Origin: Bog-756 sp963703145
GTDB lineage: Bacteria; Actinomycetota; Acidimicrobiia; Acidimicrobiales; RAAP-2
Direction of reading: 5' to 3'
DNA: 64,000 nucleotides
Assembly: GCA_963703145.1 (NCBI GenBank)
Contig: OY969793.1
Location: 2,294,001-2,358,000 of the forward strand
Shown: in pieces, positions 31,006 through 40,230 of the stretch
How positions within the stretch are numbered: the stretch's first letter is position 1
How the letters are laid out: the number at the start of each line of letters is the position of its first letter
Translations under genes and position numbers: made by a program
The notes under the pieces: model-generated
Told to the model about the DNA's origin: nothing
Database searches by the model: none
Seen by the model: only the letters and a program-made list of their open reading frames with translations

Positions 31006-31334
31006 CGGGCACCTCCGGTGCTCAGCTGCCCCCGGTTTGCATTGGGGGACCCACACTGCTGTGGCCAACGGAGCCCTCGCTGCAACCGCCGCTGACGAGA
31101 GCCAGGCACCCACGCGAGTCCGGTCAGTATCGATGCGCGGCCGTGACGAGTTGACCACCGACGGCTGCCGGAGTGACCCAAACGTCCTACGGAGTACGGG
31201 CGTTCGAGCACCACCGCCAGCAAGGTCGGCGGCAAGCTTCCTGCGAGGTCGGTACCGGATCGTGGAAGGGCGCATCACGCGTCGAACGTTCCCGATCAGG
31301 GTGTCAACACCCCGTAACCACCATGGAGGTCCCT
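31006..31334 (+). other. Divergent intergenic region
   Basis: About 330 bp between the divergent genes at 31005 and 31335. No convincing gene. Short inverted repeats are present (GGGTG-TCAA-CACCC near 31300; a five-bp C/G stem near 31030), which might serve regulation. No clear -10 box identified. Confidence 0.4.
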
Positions 31335-32060
31335 GTGCCCGTCCCCACTTCAGTCAGTCCACCCGAGGGCCCAGTCAGACGACGACCGCTCGTACCAGCC
31401 GACCGTTCCAACCAGCTCCGGATCGTCGCCTGGCACGATCCCGTCGCCGACCCGCACGGCGTCCATCCCTGCTCCCGCTATATCGAACTGTTCTGGTTGC
31501 CGGTCGTCGGTCCGTCGACGAGTTGGCTACTGCGGCGCCTCTCCTATGGCCTGGAGGTCCATCCCGACGGCTTCGACCTGCATCTGGTCGAGACCGCACG
31601 GTCATTGGGGCTCGGCGATCGGATGGGCAAGAACGCGCCGTTCCGGCGCGCCCTCAACCGACTCGCTACCTTCGAGCTGGCCCGGCCCCTCGGACCCGGG
31701 GAACTGGCGGTCCGCACGGTGATCCCTCCACTTCCGCTCCGCCACCTGAGTCGACTGCCCGAGTCGCTCCAGGCCAGCCACCGCCGCTGGACCACCGAGC
31801 AAGGCCTGTCCGAACCCGAGCAGATGCGACGCCGGGCCCACCGGCTGGCCACTGGGCTGGCCGCCTCAGGTCGCACCCGACCGGAGATCGAGCGACAGCT
31901 CGGTGCCTGGCAGTTCCACCCCGCGGTGGCCTTCCGGGCCGCCAAGGACACCCTCCCCCTCGAAGCCCGCAGTCCCGACACCTCGGCGAAACAGCCACCA
32001 CCATCGGCCCGAGGGTCAGAAGCGGGGGCGCACGAACCGGGCGGGACCGAGGTGGCGTAG
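31335..32060 (+). CDS. Uncharacterised actinobacterial protein
   Basis: I do not recognise a named family. The 241 residues begin with a Pro-rich tail and continue into RIVAWHDPVADPHGVHPCSR and YIELFWLPVVGPSTSWLLRR, then FDLHLVETARSLGLGDRMGK, FRRALNRLATFELARPLGPG and a final Arg-rich region. The Trp/Leu-rich segment could fold as a winged-helix or adapter; this is a guess. GTG 31335 has GGAGG at 31325-31329, five bases before, so I prefer it over ATG 31323. A decayed partial copy lies about 1.07 kb upstream on the same strand. No membrane segments. Confidence 0.7.
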   Translation: MPVPTSVSPPEGPVRRRPLVPADRSNQLRIVAWHDPVADPHGVHPCSRYIELFWLPVVGPSTSWLLRRLSYGLEVHPDGFDLHLVETARSLGLGDRMGKNAPFRRALNRLATFELARPLGPGELAVRTVIPPLPLRHLSRLPESLQASHRRWTTEQGLSEPEQMRRRAHRLATGLAASGRTRPEIERQLGAWQFHPAVAFRAAKDTLPLEARSPDTSAKQPPPSARGSEAGAHEPGGTEVA

Positions 32061-32174
32061 TCCCCCCAGTACCGTCTCGGTCGATCAACGACCGTGCCAC
32101 GGCGGACCTCTAGCCCTCTCGAGTCACACGGGCACGGAACCGGCCGGCTCGCTGGTGCGAACGAAGTCCCCGGT

Positions 32175-33164
32175 TCAGCCGGGGTCAGCTTCGTGGCCGG
32201 CCGGGGTCAGTCCCCAGTAGGCGTGGATCGGCTCGATCTCGCCTTTCACCACCTTGTCGATCATGGTGCAGATGGGCAGGTCCAGCTGGTGTCGACCGGC
32301 CAGCTCGAGGGCCACGGCCGCGGTGCGCACGCCCTCGGCGACCATGTGCATCTCGTCCAAGATGTCCTGGAGGGGACGGCCTTTACCGAGCTGCTCCCCC
32401 ACCCGTCGGTTGCGGCTGTGAGGGCTCATGCAGGTGGCGATGAGATCGCCCATGCCGGCCAGTCCCGCGAACGTGGCGGACTGGGCACCCATGGCCACGC
32501 CCAGCCGGGTGAGCTCGGCTAGTCCGCGCGACATCACCGCGGCGCGGGTGTTGTCACCGACGCCCAAACCCTCCCCGATGCCGGCGGCGATGGCGATCAC
32601 ATTCTTCAGCGCACCACCCATCTCGCACCCGATGACATCGTCGTTGAGGTACACCCGGAAGACCCCGCGGGTGATCACCGTCTGGATGGCCCTGGCCACT
32701 TCGAGGTCCTCGGTGGCGATGACAGCGGCGGCAGCCTTGCCCGACATGATCTCGTTGGCCAGGTTCGGCCCGGTGAGCGCAGCTACCGGGTGGCCCGGGA
32801 CGACCTCTTTGATCACCTCGGTCATCCGCAGGTGCGAACCCTTCTCAAGGCCCTTGGACAGGCTGACCACCGGGATCCAGGGTCGGATGCAGTCCGCTGT
32901 CGCCTCCAGGACGGCGCGGAACCCCGACGTAGGAACACCCACGATGAGGAGGTCGGCGTCGCAGACGGCGTCGTCCAGATCGGCCGTCGCCGACAGTTCC
33001 ACCGGCAGGGCAAATCCGGGGAGGTAGGCGGCGTTGGTGTGCTCGGTGTCGATGGCCTTGGCCACCTCAGGATTGCGGGCCCACAGCACCGTGTCATGCC
33101 GGGGGGCGACGAGGGAGGCCACCGTGGTCCCCCATGAACCAGCTCCGAGGACGGCGATCCGCAC
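32175..33164 (-). CDS. gpsA: Glycerol-3-phosphate dehydrogenase [NAD(P)+]
   Basis: Reduces dihydroxyacetone phosphate to sn-glycerol 3-phosphate for phospholipid synthesis. The 329 residues match the family. Rossmann motif AVLGAGSWGTTVASLVA, LLIVGVPTSGFRAVL, SLSKGLEKGSHLRMTEV, ALTGPNLANEIMSGKAAAAV, the catalytic Lys in GGALKNVIAIAAGIGEGLG, and GLAGMGDLIATCMSPHSRN, all in order. GTG start at 33164, 53 bp after the pepA stop; the two may share a transcript. Confidence 0.96.
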   Translation of the reverse strand: MRIAVLGAGSWGTTVASLVAPRHDTVLWARNPEVAKAIDTEHTNAAYLPGFALPVELSATADLDDAVCDADLLIVGVPTSGFRAVLEATADCIRPWIPVVSLSKGLEKGSHLRMTEVIKEVVPGHPVAALTGPNLANEIMSGKAAAAVIATEDLEVARAIQTVITRGVFRVYLNDDVIGCEMGGALKNVIAIAAGIGEGLGVGDNTRAAVMSRGLAELTRLGVAMGAQSATFAGLAGMGDLIATCMSPHSRNRRVGEQLGKGRPLQDILDEMHMVAEGVRTAAVALELAGRHQLDLPICTMIDKVVKGEIEPIHAYWGLTPAGHEADPG

Positions 33165-33217
33165 CAGGTGAACCTACCTCGCCCCGCGCCGCGGCGCCGG
33201 GCCCTTCGCCCCGTGGC

Positions 33218-34780
33218 TCAGCCGTTGGCCAGGCCGGCCAGGGTGGCGGCGAACTCCTCGGACGTGCCCAGCGCAACGAGGGTGCGGACCCCGAACCCGG
33301 TGCCGCCCTTGGCCAGATAGCGACTGGACTCGTCTGATCGGGCCGGACCGGCAATATCGAGATGGGCCCACGGGACGTCGCCGACAAACTCGCGGAGCAA
33401 GAGGGCGGCAGCGATGCTCCCGGCCTGGCCGGGGCGGCCGACGTTGCGCATGTCGGCGACCTCGGAGTCGATGTGGACCCGGTAGTCCTCGGGCATCGGC
33501 AGCGACCAGTTCGGCTCACCGGCCCGGTCGCCGGCGGCGTGCACCGCGGCCAGAAGGGTCTCGTCGCTGCCCAACAATCCGGCGACCTCCTTGCCCAGCG
33601 CCACCACGGCCGCGCCGGTCAGTGTGGCCAGGTCGACGATGGCGTCGGGTTGGGTCTCGACCGCCAGGGTCAGACCGTCGGCCAGCACCAGGCGGCCCTC
33701 AGCATCGGTGTTCAGCACCTCGATGGTCTTACCGCTCCGCGTGGCCAGCACGTCGCCGGGCTTGGTGGCGGAGCCGCCCGGCATGTTCTCGGTCAAAGGA
33801 GTGAAGGCGCTGATGCGTATCCGGCTCCCGAGAGCGGCCAGGGCATCCATGGCCGCGAGGACGGCAGCGGCCCCTCCCATGTCGGTCTTCATGGTCTCCA
33901 TGCCGGTCGCGGTCTTCAGCGACAACCCGCCCGAGTCGAAGGTGATCCCCTTGCCCACCAGCGCCAGGTGGGGGACGTGGCCCCCGATCTCGACCGGGTC
34001 GGCGGGCCGGTAGTCGACCCGCAGGAAACGGGGCGGCTCGGTCGAACCGCGGGCCACGCCCAACAGACCCCCCAGGCGTTCGGAGGTGATCCGTTCCTCG
34101 TCCCAGACCTCGACACTCAGCTCCGGCACACCGCTGAACCGCTCGACGAAGAAGTCGGCCAGTCGCTCGGGGGTCAGTGAGCTCGGCGGCTCGTTCACCA
34201 GGTTGCGGGCCAGGTTCACCGATTCGGCCACCCGGGCGCCGCGGGCCGCCCCTTCGGACACGACCTCACCGTCGCCCGGGTCCACAGCCACGACGATCAG
34301 CGTTCCCAGGCCGCCCGGGTCCTCTCCGGTCCGGAAGTCACGATAGGAGTAGCCGGCCAGGACCGCGCCCTCGGCTGCAGCCTCGGCCCATGGCCCTTGG
34401 CCGCCCGACTCGCCCGACGGCAGGAGGAAGGCTGCCGAACCTGCCTGGCCCACGGCCCTGACGAACGCGGCTGCCGCTCGGCGGAGCGACTCGAGCCCCC
34501 GGTCCCCGGTCAACGTCGAGGGATCCCCCACCCCCACCAGCACGATCTCGGGGCCGGACGCGGAGCCAGCCGAACGGAACAGGAGCGTCTGGCCGACCTT
34601 GCCGGTGAAGCCGTGTCGCCGGCACCACTCCGGGTCGAGGCCCGACGGCGCCGCCGTCGAGGCGGGCAGGCCATCAACCGGCGCGGCCACCCGCGGACCG
34701 TCCGTCCCAACGGCGACCGGCAGGCCTAATGCCACCAGATCGGACGGGAGGCCTCTTGCCGTCGCGGTGTCGATGATCAT
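33218..34780 (-). CDS. pepA: Leucyl (cytosol) aminopeptidase, M17 family
   Basis: Removes N-terminal residues from peptides using two metal ions. About 520 residues. The C-terminal catalytic half has VGKGITFDSGGLSLK (Lys and Asp ligands), MKTDMGGAAAVLAAM, LTENMPGGSATKPGDVL and the signature NTDAEGRLVLADGL, then ATLTGAAVVALGKEVAGL. The N-terminal half is the less conserved macro-like domain. ATG 34780 overlaps the adenosyltransferase stop by 4 bp (ATGA), showing co-transcription; the upstream in-frame extension would run into that gene. Confidence 0.96.
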   Translation of the reverse strand: MIIDTATARGLPSDLVALGLPVAVGTDGPRVAAPVDGLPASTAAPSGLDPEWCRRHGFTGKVGQTLLFRSAGSASGPEIVLVGVGDPSTLTGDRGLESLRRAAAAFVRAVGQAGSAAFLLPSGESGGQGPWAEAAAEGAVLAGYSYRDFRTGEDPGGLGTLIVVAVDPGDGEVVSEGAARGARVAESVNLARNLVNEPPSSLTPERLADFFVERFSGVPELSVEVWDEERITSERLGGLLGVARGSTEPPRFLRVDYRPADPVEIGGHVPHLALVGKGITFDSGGLSLKTATGMETMKTDMGGAAAVLAAMDALAALGSRIRISAFTPLTENMPGGSATKPGDVLATRSGKTIEVLNTDAEGRLVLADGLTLAVETQPDAIVDLATLTGAAVVALGKEVAGLLGSDETLLAAVHAAGDRAGEPNWSLPMPEDYRVHIDSEVADMRNVGRPGQAGSIAAALLLREFVGDVPWAHLDIAGPARSDESSRYLAKGGTGFGVRTLVALGTSEEFAATLAGLANG

Positions 34781-35379
34781 GCCGTGTCCTCTCCGTCCAC
34801 TCCGGTGACCTCGTCCGGTCTGCGTCTGCCGCCCCGGGGCCGCGTTCTCGCCAGCAGGTGCAACTCGCCCTCGGTCCAGCGGGCCATGGCCCACAGCAGG
34901 TCGGACAGCCGGTTGAGGAACGGTCCGACCTCGGAGCCGTCGATGGGGTCGGCCACCACCAGGCGCTCGGCCCGGCGGACCACGGTCCGGGCCAGGTCCA
35001 AGGCGGCCGAGGCACGGTTGGCACCGGGCACCACGAAGTCCGTGGGCATCTCGATCCGGTCGATGAACCCGTCGATCTGGCGCTCGAGGTCATCCACCAT
35101 CTCCGGGGTGACCAAGGTCGTGCCGGCCTGCAGCTTCGACCGATTGGCGGGGTCGGTGGTGACTTCGGCCATCAGGACGTACAGGTCCCGCTCTAGCGTG
35201 GTCAACAGCGCGTGGAGCTCGGAGTCGGGCTCGGCCTCGGCCCGGGCCAGCCCCATGGCCGCCTGCGCCTCGTCGACGGTCCCGGTGATCTGCATGATGG
35301 CCGAGTCCTTGCGGACCCGCCCCCCGTAGAGGAGACCGGTGGTGCCGTCGTCGCCCGTCTTGGTGTAGATCTTCAGCAC
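34777..35379 (-). CDS. Cob(I)alamin adenosyltransferase, PduO type
   Basis: Transfers the adenosyl group of ATP to Co(I) cobalamin, making adenosylcobalamin. About 200 residues, all helical. N-terminal YTKTGDDGTTGLLYGGRV (ATP-binding loop), GTVDEAQAAMGLARAEA, then ANRASAALDLARTVVRRAER with the family's Arg residues and FLNRLSDLLWAMARW. These are PduO-type features, not CobA or EutT. It can supply cofactor for the mutase at 20-21.8 kb. It forms a 4 bp overlapping pair with pepA. GTG start at 35379; a five-codon leaderless frame overlaps it. Confidence 0.95.
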   Translation of the reverse strand: MLKIYTKTGDDGTTGLLYGGRVRKDSAIMQITGTVDEAQAAMGLARAEAEPDSELHALLTTLERDLYVLMAEVTTDPANRSKLQAGTTLVTPEMVDDLERQIDGFIDRIEMPTDFVVPGANRASAALDLARTVVRRAERLVVADPIDGSEVGPFLNRLSDLLWAMARWTEGELHLLARTRPRGGRRRPDEVTGVDGEDTA

Positions 35380-35390
35380 TCGGACATCAC
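35373..35390 (-). CDS. Possible five-codon leaderless leader frame before the adenosyltransferase
   Basis: GTG-ATG-TCC-GAG-TGC-TGA: a five-codon frame (MMSEC) whose GTG lies 7 nt after a TAGCAT box and whose stop overlaps the adenosyltransferase start. Looks like the arrangement before cofD. No ribosome-binding site serves the main gene. Inference only. Confidence 0.25.
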   Translation of the reverse strand: MMSEC

Positions 35391-35397
35391 CGGGACG

Positions 35398-35403
35398 ATG
35401 CTA
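35398..35403 (-). promoter_or_regulatory. -10 box, adenosyltransferase-pepA promoter
   Basis: TAGCAT on the minus strand, 7 nt before a GTG that opens a five-codon frame and 18 nt before the adenosyltransferase GTG. Confidence 0.4.
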
Positions 35404-35503
35404 AACGACAATCGCCGGCGTCCGGCCTGGATGGTTGGGGCCACCGGGACACCGCCCCGGGTCCCGCCACGCGGAAACGGGGCCCAGGGGTACGCGCTCC
35501 CGG

Positions 35504-35509
35504 TAGCCT
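35504..35509 (+). promoter_or_regulatory. -10 box, leaderless metH promoter
   Basis: TAGCCT 9 nt before the metH ATG at 35519. The 139 bp divergent gap is too short and lacks the conserved boxes of a cobalamin riboswitch. Confidence 0.42.
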
Positions 35510-35518
35510 TGAGGGGCC

Positions 35519-38500
35519 ATGACCACCCGCCCGTCCCCACCGACGTCCAGCTATCTCGAGGCCGCCTCCCAACGGGTGGTGGTCTTCGACGGCGCGATGG
35601 GCACCAATCTGCAGCTGGCAGGCCTCACCGCGGACGATTTTGGAGGTCCTGACCTCGAGGGCTGCAATGAGCTGTTGGTGGTCACCCGGCCCGATGTCAT
35701 CGACCGGGTCCACCGGTCGTTCTTCGAAGTCGGCTGCGACGTCGTCGAGACCGACACCTTCGGGGCCTTCGCTCCTGTCCTGGCCGAGTACGGCCAACAG
35801 GACCGGGTCAGAGAGCTCAACTTGGCTGCCGCGTCGCTGGCTCGGGGTGCGGCCGACGATTTCACCACCCCCGATCGTCCCCGCTGGGTGGCCGGCAGCA
35901 TCGGGCCCGGGACCAAGTTCCCCACCCTCGGCCAGATCCCCTATGCCGCCCTGCGCGACGCCTACCAGGAGCAGTCAGCCGCCCTGCTCGAGGGGGGCGT
36001 GGACCTCATCATCATCGAGACGGTCTTCGACCTCCTCCAGGCCAAGGCGGCCATCAACGGCGCCCGGCGAGCCATGCAGGCGGCCGGGCTGCACCTCCCG
36101 ATCCAGACCCAGGTCACCATCGAGCTGACCGGCACCATGCTCCCGGGCACCGAGATCGGAGCGGCCCTGTCCGCCCTCGAGGCCATGGGGGTCGACCTCA
36201 TCGGCCTCAACTGCGCCACCGGCCCGGCCGAGATGTTCGAGCCGCTGCGCCATCTCACCGGCCACGCCACCATCCCGGTGACGTGCCTGCCCAATGCCGG
36301 CCTGCCGTCGGTGGTGGACGGCGCCATGCACTACGACCTGACGCCCGAGCAGCTGGCCGAGTTCCACCGCCAGTTCGTGAGCGAGTTGGGGGTCTCGGTG
36401 ATCGGCGGCTGTTGCGGGACCACGCCGGCCCACCTGGCCGCCGTGGTGGAGGCCTGCGCCGACCTGACCCCGGCGGCCCGGACCCCCGAACCCGAGTACG
36501 GGGCGGCGTCCATCTACACCCAGGTCTCCTTCGACCAGGACACGTCGTTCCTGGTGATCGGCGAGCGCACCAACGCCAACGGGTCGAAGAAGTTCCGTGA
36601 GGCCATGCTCGAGGCCGACTGGGACACGTGCGTGGCCATGGCCCGCGACCAGGTCAAGGAAGGGTCCCACCTGATCGATGTCTGCGTGGACTACACCGGC
36701 GCCGACGGGGTAGCCGACATGGAGGAGGTCGCCTCCCGGTTCGCCACCCAGTCGACCGTGCCGCTGATGGTCGACTCGACCGAGGCCCCGGTCGTGGAGA
36801 CCGCCCTGTCATGGATCGGCGGCCGGGCGGTGATCAACTCGGTGAACCTCGAGGAGGGAGACGAGGTCGGCACCCGACTCGACTCGTTCCTGACACTGGC
36901 CAAGGAGTTCGGCGCCGCCGTCGTGTGCACCTGCATCGACACCGAGGGTCAGGCCCGCACGGCCGACTGGAAGGTGCGCGCCGCCACAGCCATCCACGAC
37001 ATCGCCGTCGAGCGGTACGGCCTCCGGCCCCAGGACCTGCTGTTTGACGCCCTGGCACTTCCGCTGTCGACCGGTATGGAGGAGAGCCGCAAGGACGGCA
37101 TCGAGACCATCGAGGGGATCCGCCGGATCAAGGCCGAGCTGCCCGGCGTCTACACCGTGCTCGGGCTGTCCAACGTGTCCTTCGGTCTCAATCCCGCCGC
37201 ACGCCAGGTGCTCAACTCGGTCTTCCTCCATGAGTGTGTGCAGGCCGGCCTGGACGCCGCCATCGTGCACGCCAGCAAGATCCTGCCACTGTCGAAGGTG
37301 GACGAGCGGGCCCGGGAGGTCTGCCTCGACCTGATCTACGACCGGCGTCACGACGGCTACGACCCGCTCACCGAGTTGCTGTCCCTGTTCGAAGGGGTGT
37401 CGGCATCGGCTGGCATCGCCACCGAGGACCGGTCCGGCTGGACGGTGGAGCAGCGCCTTGAGCACCGGATCATCGACGGCGACCGGAACGGGATCGACGA
37501 CGATCTGGCCGAGGCCATGGCCGCCGGCCACACGCCGCTGATCATCATCAACGAGTTTCTCCTGGCCGGCATGAAGACGGTGGGCGAACTGTTCGCCTCG
37601 GGCGAGATGCAACTCCCCTTCGTGCTCGGTTCGGCCGAGACCATGAAAGCGGCGGTGGCCTACCTCGAGCCGTACATGGAGAAGGCGGACCAGGGCGGCA
37701 AGGGCGTGATGGTGCTGGCCACGGTCAAGGGCGATGTCCACGACATCGGCAAGAACCTGGTCGACATCATCCTCACCAACAACGGCTATACGGTGAAGAA
37801 CCTCGGGATCAAGGTGGGGATCACCGACATGGTCGCCGCGCTGGAGGAGGCCCACGCCGATGCCATCGGAATGAGCGGGCTGCTGGTCAAGTCCACGCTC
37901 ATCATGCGGGAGAACCTCGAGGAGCTCAATCGGCGCGGGCTGTCCCACATCCCGGTGATCCTCGGTGGTGCCGCCCTCACCCGCACCTACGTCGAACGCG
38001 ACCTCCGCAAGGTCTACGACGGGCGCCTGTTCTACGGCAAGGACGCCTTCGAGGGACTCCGGACCATGGACAGGTTGGTCGAGCTGACCAAGTCGGGCGA
38101 GGACGACCCCGAGTTCGGAACCGCCATCGGCGGGCGCGACCTGGGTCCGCGCAAGAGCGAACTCCGCAAGCAGGCGGCTGCCGAGGCGCTGGCCCGCGGG
38201 GAGATGCTCCCGGCGCGCTCCCCCGAGGTGGTCGCCGACAACCCCGTGTTCAAGCCCCCATTCCTCGGCCCCCGGGTGGCCAAGGGCATGTCCATCGACG
38301 ACATCGCCACCTACCTCAACGAGACCGCGCTGTTCCGCAACCAGTGGGGCTTCCGGCCCGAATCGGGGGAGAACGACCCCGAGTTCAAGGAGCGGGTGCG
38401 CAGCCTGCTGCGCGAGCAGCTGGCCGCGGCCAAGGCCGAGCAGCTCTTGGTGCCGCAGGTGGCCTGGGGCCACTTCGCCGCCAACGCCGACGGGAACGAC

Positions 38501-39031
38501 CTGGTCATCTTCGAGGACGAAAGCCGGACCACCGAGCGCATGCGCTATACGTTCCCGCGCCAGACCGAGGAGCCTTGGCTGTGTATCAGCGACTTCTTCC
38601 GCTCCGTCGAGTCCGGCGAGCCGGACTGGGCCAGCTTCATGGTGGTGACCATGGGAGCCCGGGTGTCCGAGGAGACGGCCCGGCTGTTCGGCGAGGACGA
38701 GTACCAGCAGTACCTCTACCTCCACGGCCTCGGCGTGGAGATGGCCGAAGCGCTGGCCGAGTACTGGCACCGTCGGATCCGTGAGGAATTGGGCTTCGCC
38801 GACGAGGACGGGCCCACGCTGACCGGACTGTTCCGCCAGAAGTACCGGGGTGGGCGGTACTCCTGGGGCTATCCGGCCTGCCCGGCCCTCGAGGACAACG
38901 CCAAGGTCGTCGACCTGCTGGAGGCCAGTGCCATCGGCGTGGACGTGAGCGAGGGGTTCCAGCTGCACCCTGAGCAGTCGACCACGGCGATCATCTGCCA
39001 CCACCCACAGGCCAAGTACTTCGTGGCCTGA
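35519..39031 (+). CDS. metH: Methionine synthase, cobalamin-dependent
   Basis: Transfers the methyl group from methyltetrahydrofolate through methylcobalamin to homocysteine. The 1170 residues carry all four modules. Homocysteine domain (residues 15-325): FDGAMGTNLQLAGL and the zinc ligands GLNCATGP and GGCCGTTPAHL. Pterin domain from about 345: LVIGERTNANGSKKFREAM. Cobalamin module about 620-870: cap helices then DVHDIGKNLVDIILTNNGY with the base-off His, and MSGLLVKSTLIM. SAM-activation domain from about 900, with GGRYSWGYPACP near 1114. It has a probable leaderless promoter. The two membrane-protein genes downstream start 2 bp and about 1.2 kb later. Confidence 0.98.
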   Translation: MTTRPSPPTSSYLEAASQRVVVFDGAMGTNLQLAGLTADDFGGPDLEGCNELLVVTRPDVIDRVHRSFFEVGCDVVETDTFGAFAPVLAEYGQQDRVRELNLAAASLARGAADDFTTPDRPRWVAGSIGPGTKFPTLGQIPYAALRDAYQEQSAALLEGGVDLIIIETVFDLLQAKAAINGARRAMQAAGLHLPIQTQVTIELTGTMLPGTEIGAALSALEAMGVDLIGLNCATGPAEMFEPLRHLTGHATIPVTCLPNAGLPSVVDGAMHYDLTPEQLAEFHRQFVSELGVSVIGGCCGTTPAHLAAVVEACADLTPAARTPEPEYGAASIYTQVSFDQDTSFLVIGERTNANGSKKFREAMLEADWDTCVAMARDQVKEGSHLIDVCVDYTGADGVADMEEVASRFATQSTVPLMVDSTEAPVVETALSWIGGRAVINSVNLEEGDEVGTRLDSFLTLAKEFGAAVVCTCIDTEGQARTADWKVRAATAIHDIAVERYGLRPQDLLFDALALPLSTGMEESRKDGIETIEGIRRIKAELPGVYTVLGLSNVSFGLNPAARQVLNSVFLHECVQAGLDAAIVHASKILPLSKVDERAREVCLDLIYDRRHDGYDPLTELLSLFEGVSASAGIATEDRSGWTVEQRLEHRIIDGDRNGIDDDLAEAMAAGHTPLIIINEFLLAGMKTVGELFASGEMQLPFVLGSAETMKAAVAYLEPYMEKADQGGKGVMVLATVKGDVHDIGKNLVDIILTNNGYTVKNLGIKVGITDMVAALEEAHADAIGMSGLLVKSTLIMRENLEELNRRGLSHIPVILGGAALTRTYVERDLRKVYDGRLFYGKDAFEGLRTMDRLVELTKSGEDDPEFGTAIGGRDLGPRKSELRKQAAAEALARGEMLPARSPEVVADNPVFKPPFLGPRVAKGMSIDDIATYLNETALFRNQWGFRPESGENDPEFKERVRSLLREQLAAAKAEQLLVPQVAWGHFAANADGNDLVIFEDESRTTERMRYTFPRQTEEPWLCISDFFRSVESGEPDWASFMVVTMGARVSEETARLFGEDEYQQYLYLHGLGVEMAEALAEYWHRRIREELGFADEDGPTLTGLFRQKYRGGRYSWGYPACPALEDNAKVVDLLEASAIGVDVSEGFQLHPEQSTTAIICHHPQAKYFVA

Positions 39032-39033
39032 CG

Positions 39034-40170
39034 GTGCCCCGACCGTCAGCGTGGTGGCGTGGTGCTGATCGTCCCCGACCGGGTCGCGTCCCCGCTGGCG
39101 CCCACCCATCGGCCTGGTTGGCGGGCATGGCGCTGGTGGTGGTGGCACTGGCAGCAACGGGCGCGTCCATGGCCGGTGCTGCCACCACACCGGGGGCCGC
39201 ACCCCCGCTGGAGTCGGCCGTACTGTCCCAAGCGCTGCCTGGGTTCACCGCCGAGCCGGCTGGACCGACCAACGGCCCGTTGACCGCCACCGAGTTCGCA
39301 TCCCAGTCCTCGTCGCCCAACCAGGCCGAGGCCCAGTTCAACGCCATGGCCACCCAACCCGGCTTCGATTCGTTCATCCGGCTCTGGACCGACCGGGGAG
39401 GCCCGGGAAACGGCACCAACGACATCGCCGTTCTGGTGTTCCGGATCCCCAGCACGACCGTGGCCGGGGCGTTCGCCGCGGGCCTGCTGGTCCCTTTCGA
39501 GCAGTCTCCGGGGACCGCCCAGTTCGACGTGCCGAGTATCCCCGGGGCGCGGGGCTTCTCCCTCCGGGCGTCCACCCCGGTGGCTGCCACCGAGCAGGTC
39601 GTGGTGTTCCGCGCCGGACGCTACGTGACAATGCTGCAGCTGGCGTCGGCGACGTCGGCGTCCAACCCCTCTCCCCTGACCAGCGCGCAGGCCGTCACCG
39701 CCAGCTATCAGCAGTACCGGCAGCTCCAGACCGTTGATCCTCTCGGCGCCCGGACCGAGCCGGCACCGGTACCGAGTCGCTCGGCGACCGCCACCACGGC
39801 CACCCCAGTGGTGGCCCCCGGCGGGGGCTCGTCCGTGCCGGTGGTGCTGCTCGCTGGCGTGGCCGCGGTGCTGGTGGTGGCCGGTGCGGTCATGATCCTG
39901 CTCCGCCGAAGGCGGACCGGCGGGTCGGCCGAGGCAGACCCGTGGGGACCGGGTGGGATCTTCGCCGCGCTCGGTGCCGTCGATCCCCACGCCACCGATG
40001 ACGCCGCTGGTGACGACGGGTCCCGGACTGGGGATCGGGTGACCGGGGTCACGGTCTCGGTCGGCGCTCCGGCCCGCCGGGATCGCCCGGCCCAGACCGT
40101 CCCGGCACTGGTGCCCTCGGCCGACGCCCGGGTGGGCGTCGGTGCTGCCACCGATTCGGCTCGGACCTGA
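39034..40170 (+). CDS. Exported protein with C-terminal membrane anchor, unknown function
   Basis: I do not recognise a family. A hydrophobic segment around residues 28-50 (AWLAGMALVVVALAATG, then AGAATT) looks like a signal peptide. An extracytoplasmic domain of about 180 residues follows, with FASQSSSPNQAEAQFN, SFIRLWTDRGG, FRAGRYVTMLQLASATS and AQAVTASYQQYRQLQ, resembling lipoprotein-like domains that sense or bind small ligands. Then comes a Thr/Pro linker, one membrane helix (VPVVLLAGVAAVLVVAGAVMI), an RRRR stop-transfer and a cytoplasmic tail of about 90 residues. GTG start 2 bp after metH; a later ATG before the signal is possible. Confidence 0.7.
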   Translation: MPRPSAWWRGADRPRPGRVPAGAHPSAWLAGMALVVVALAATGASMAGAATTPGAAPPLESAVLSQALPGFTAEPAGPTNGPLTATEFASQSSSPNQAEAQFNAMATQPGFDSFIRLWTDRGGPGNGTNDIAVLVFRIPSTTVAGAFAAGLLVPFEQSPGTAQFDVPSIPGARGFSLRASTPVAATEQVVVFRAGRYVTMLQLASATSASNPSPLTSAQAVTASYQQYRQLQTVDPLGARTEPAPVPSRSATATTATPVVAPGGGSSVPVVLLAGVAAVLVVAGAVMILLRRRRTGGSAEADPWGPGGIFAALGAVDPHATDDAAGDDGSRTGDRVTGVTVSVGAPARRDRPAQTVPALVPSADARVGVGAATDSART

Positions 40171-40216
40171 GGCACCGCACCGGCGATCCATCACTGCGAA
40201 ACTGCACCCTGCTCAC

Positions 40217-40222
40217 TACGAT
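40217..40222 (+). promoter_or_regulatory. -10 box, leaderless promoter of the Pro-rich membrane protein
   Basis: TACGAT with an 8 nt spacer to the ATG at 40231. Confidence 0.38.
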
Positions 40223-40230
40223 GGTGAAGG

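Noticed and set aside
35380..35518. Possible cobalamin riboswitch before metH and the adenosyltransferase
   Set aside because: The gap is only 139 bp and lacks the conserved B12-box sequence; a -10 box sits 9 nt before metH, leaving no leader.
36809..39202. A 797-codon open frame opposite metH
   Set aside because: Antisense to a fully convincing metH. Its translation is His/Gly/Arg/Val-rich without domains, as expected from third-position GC of the real gene.
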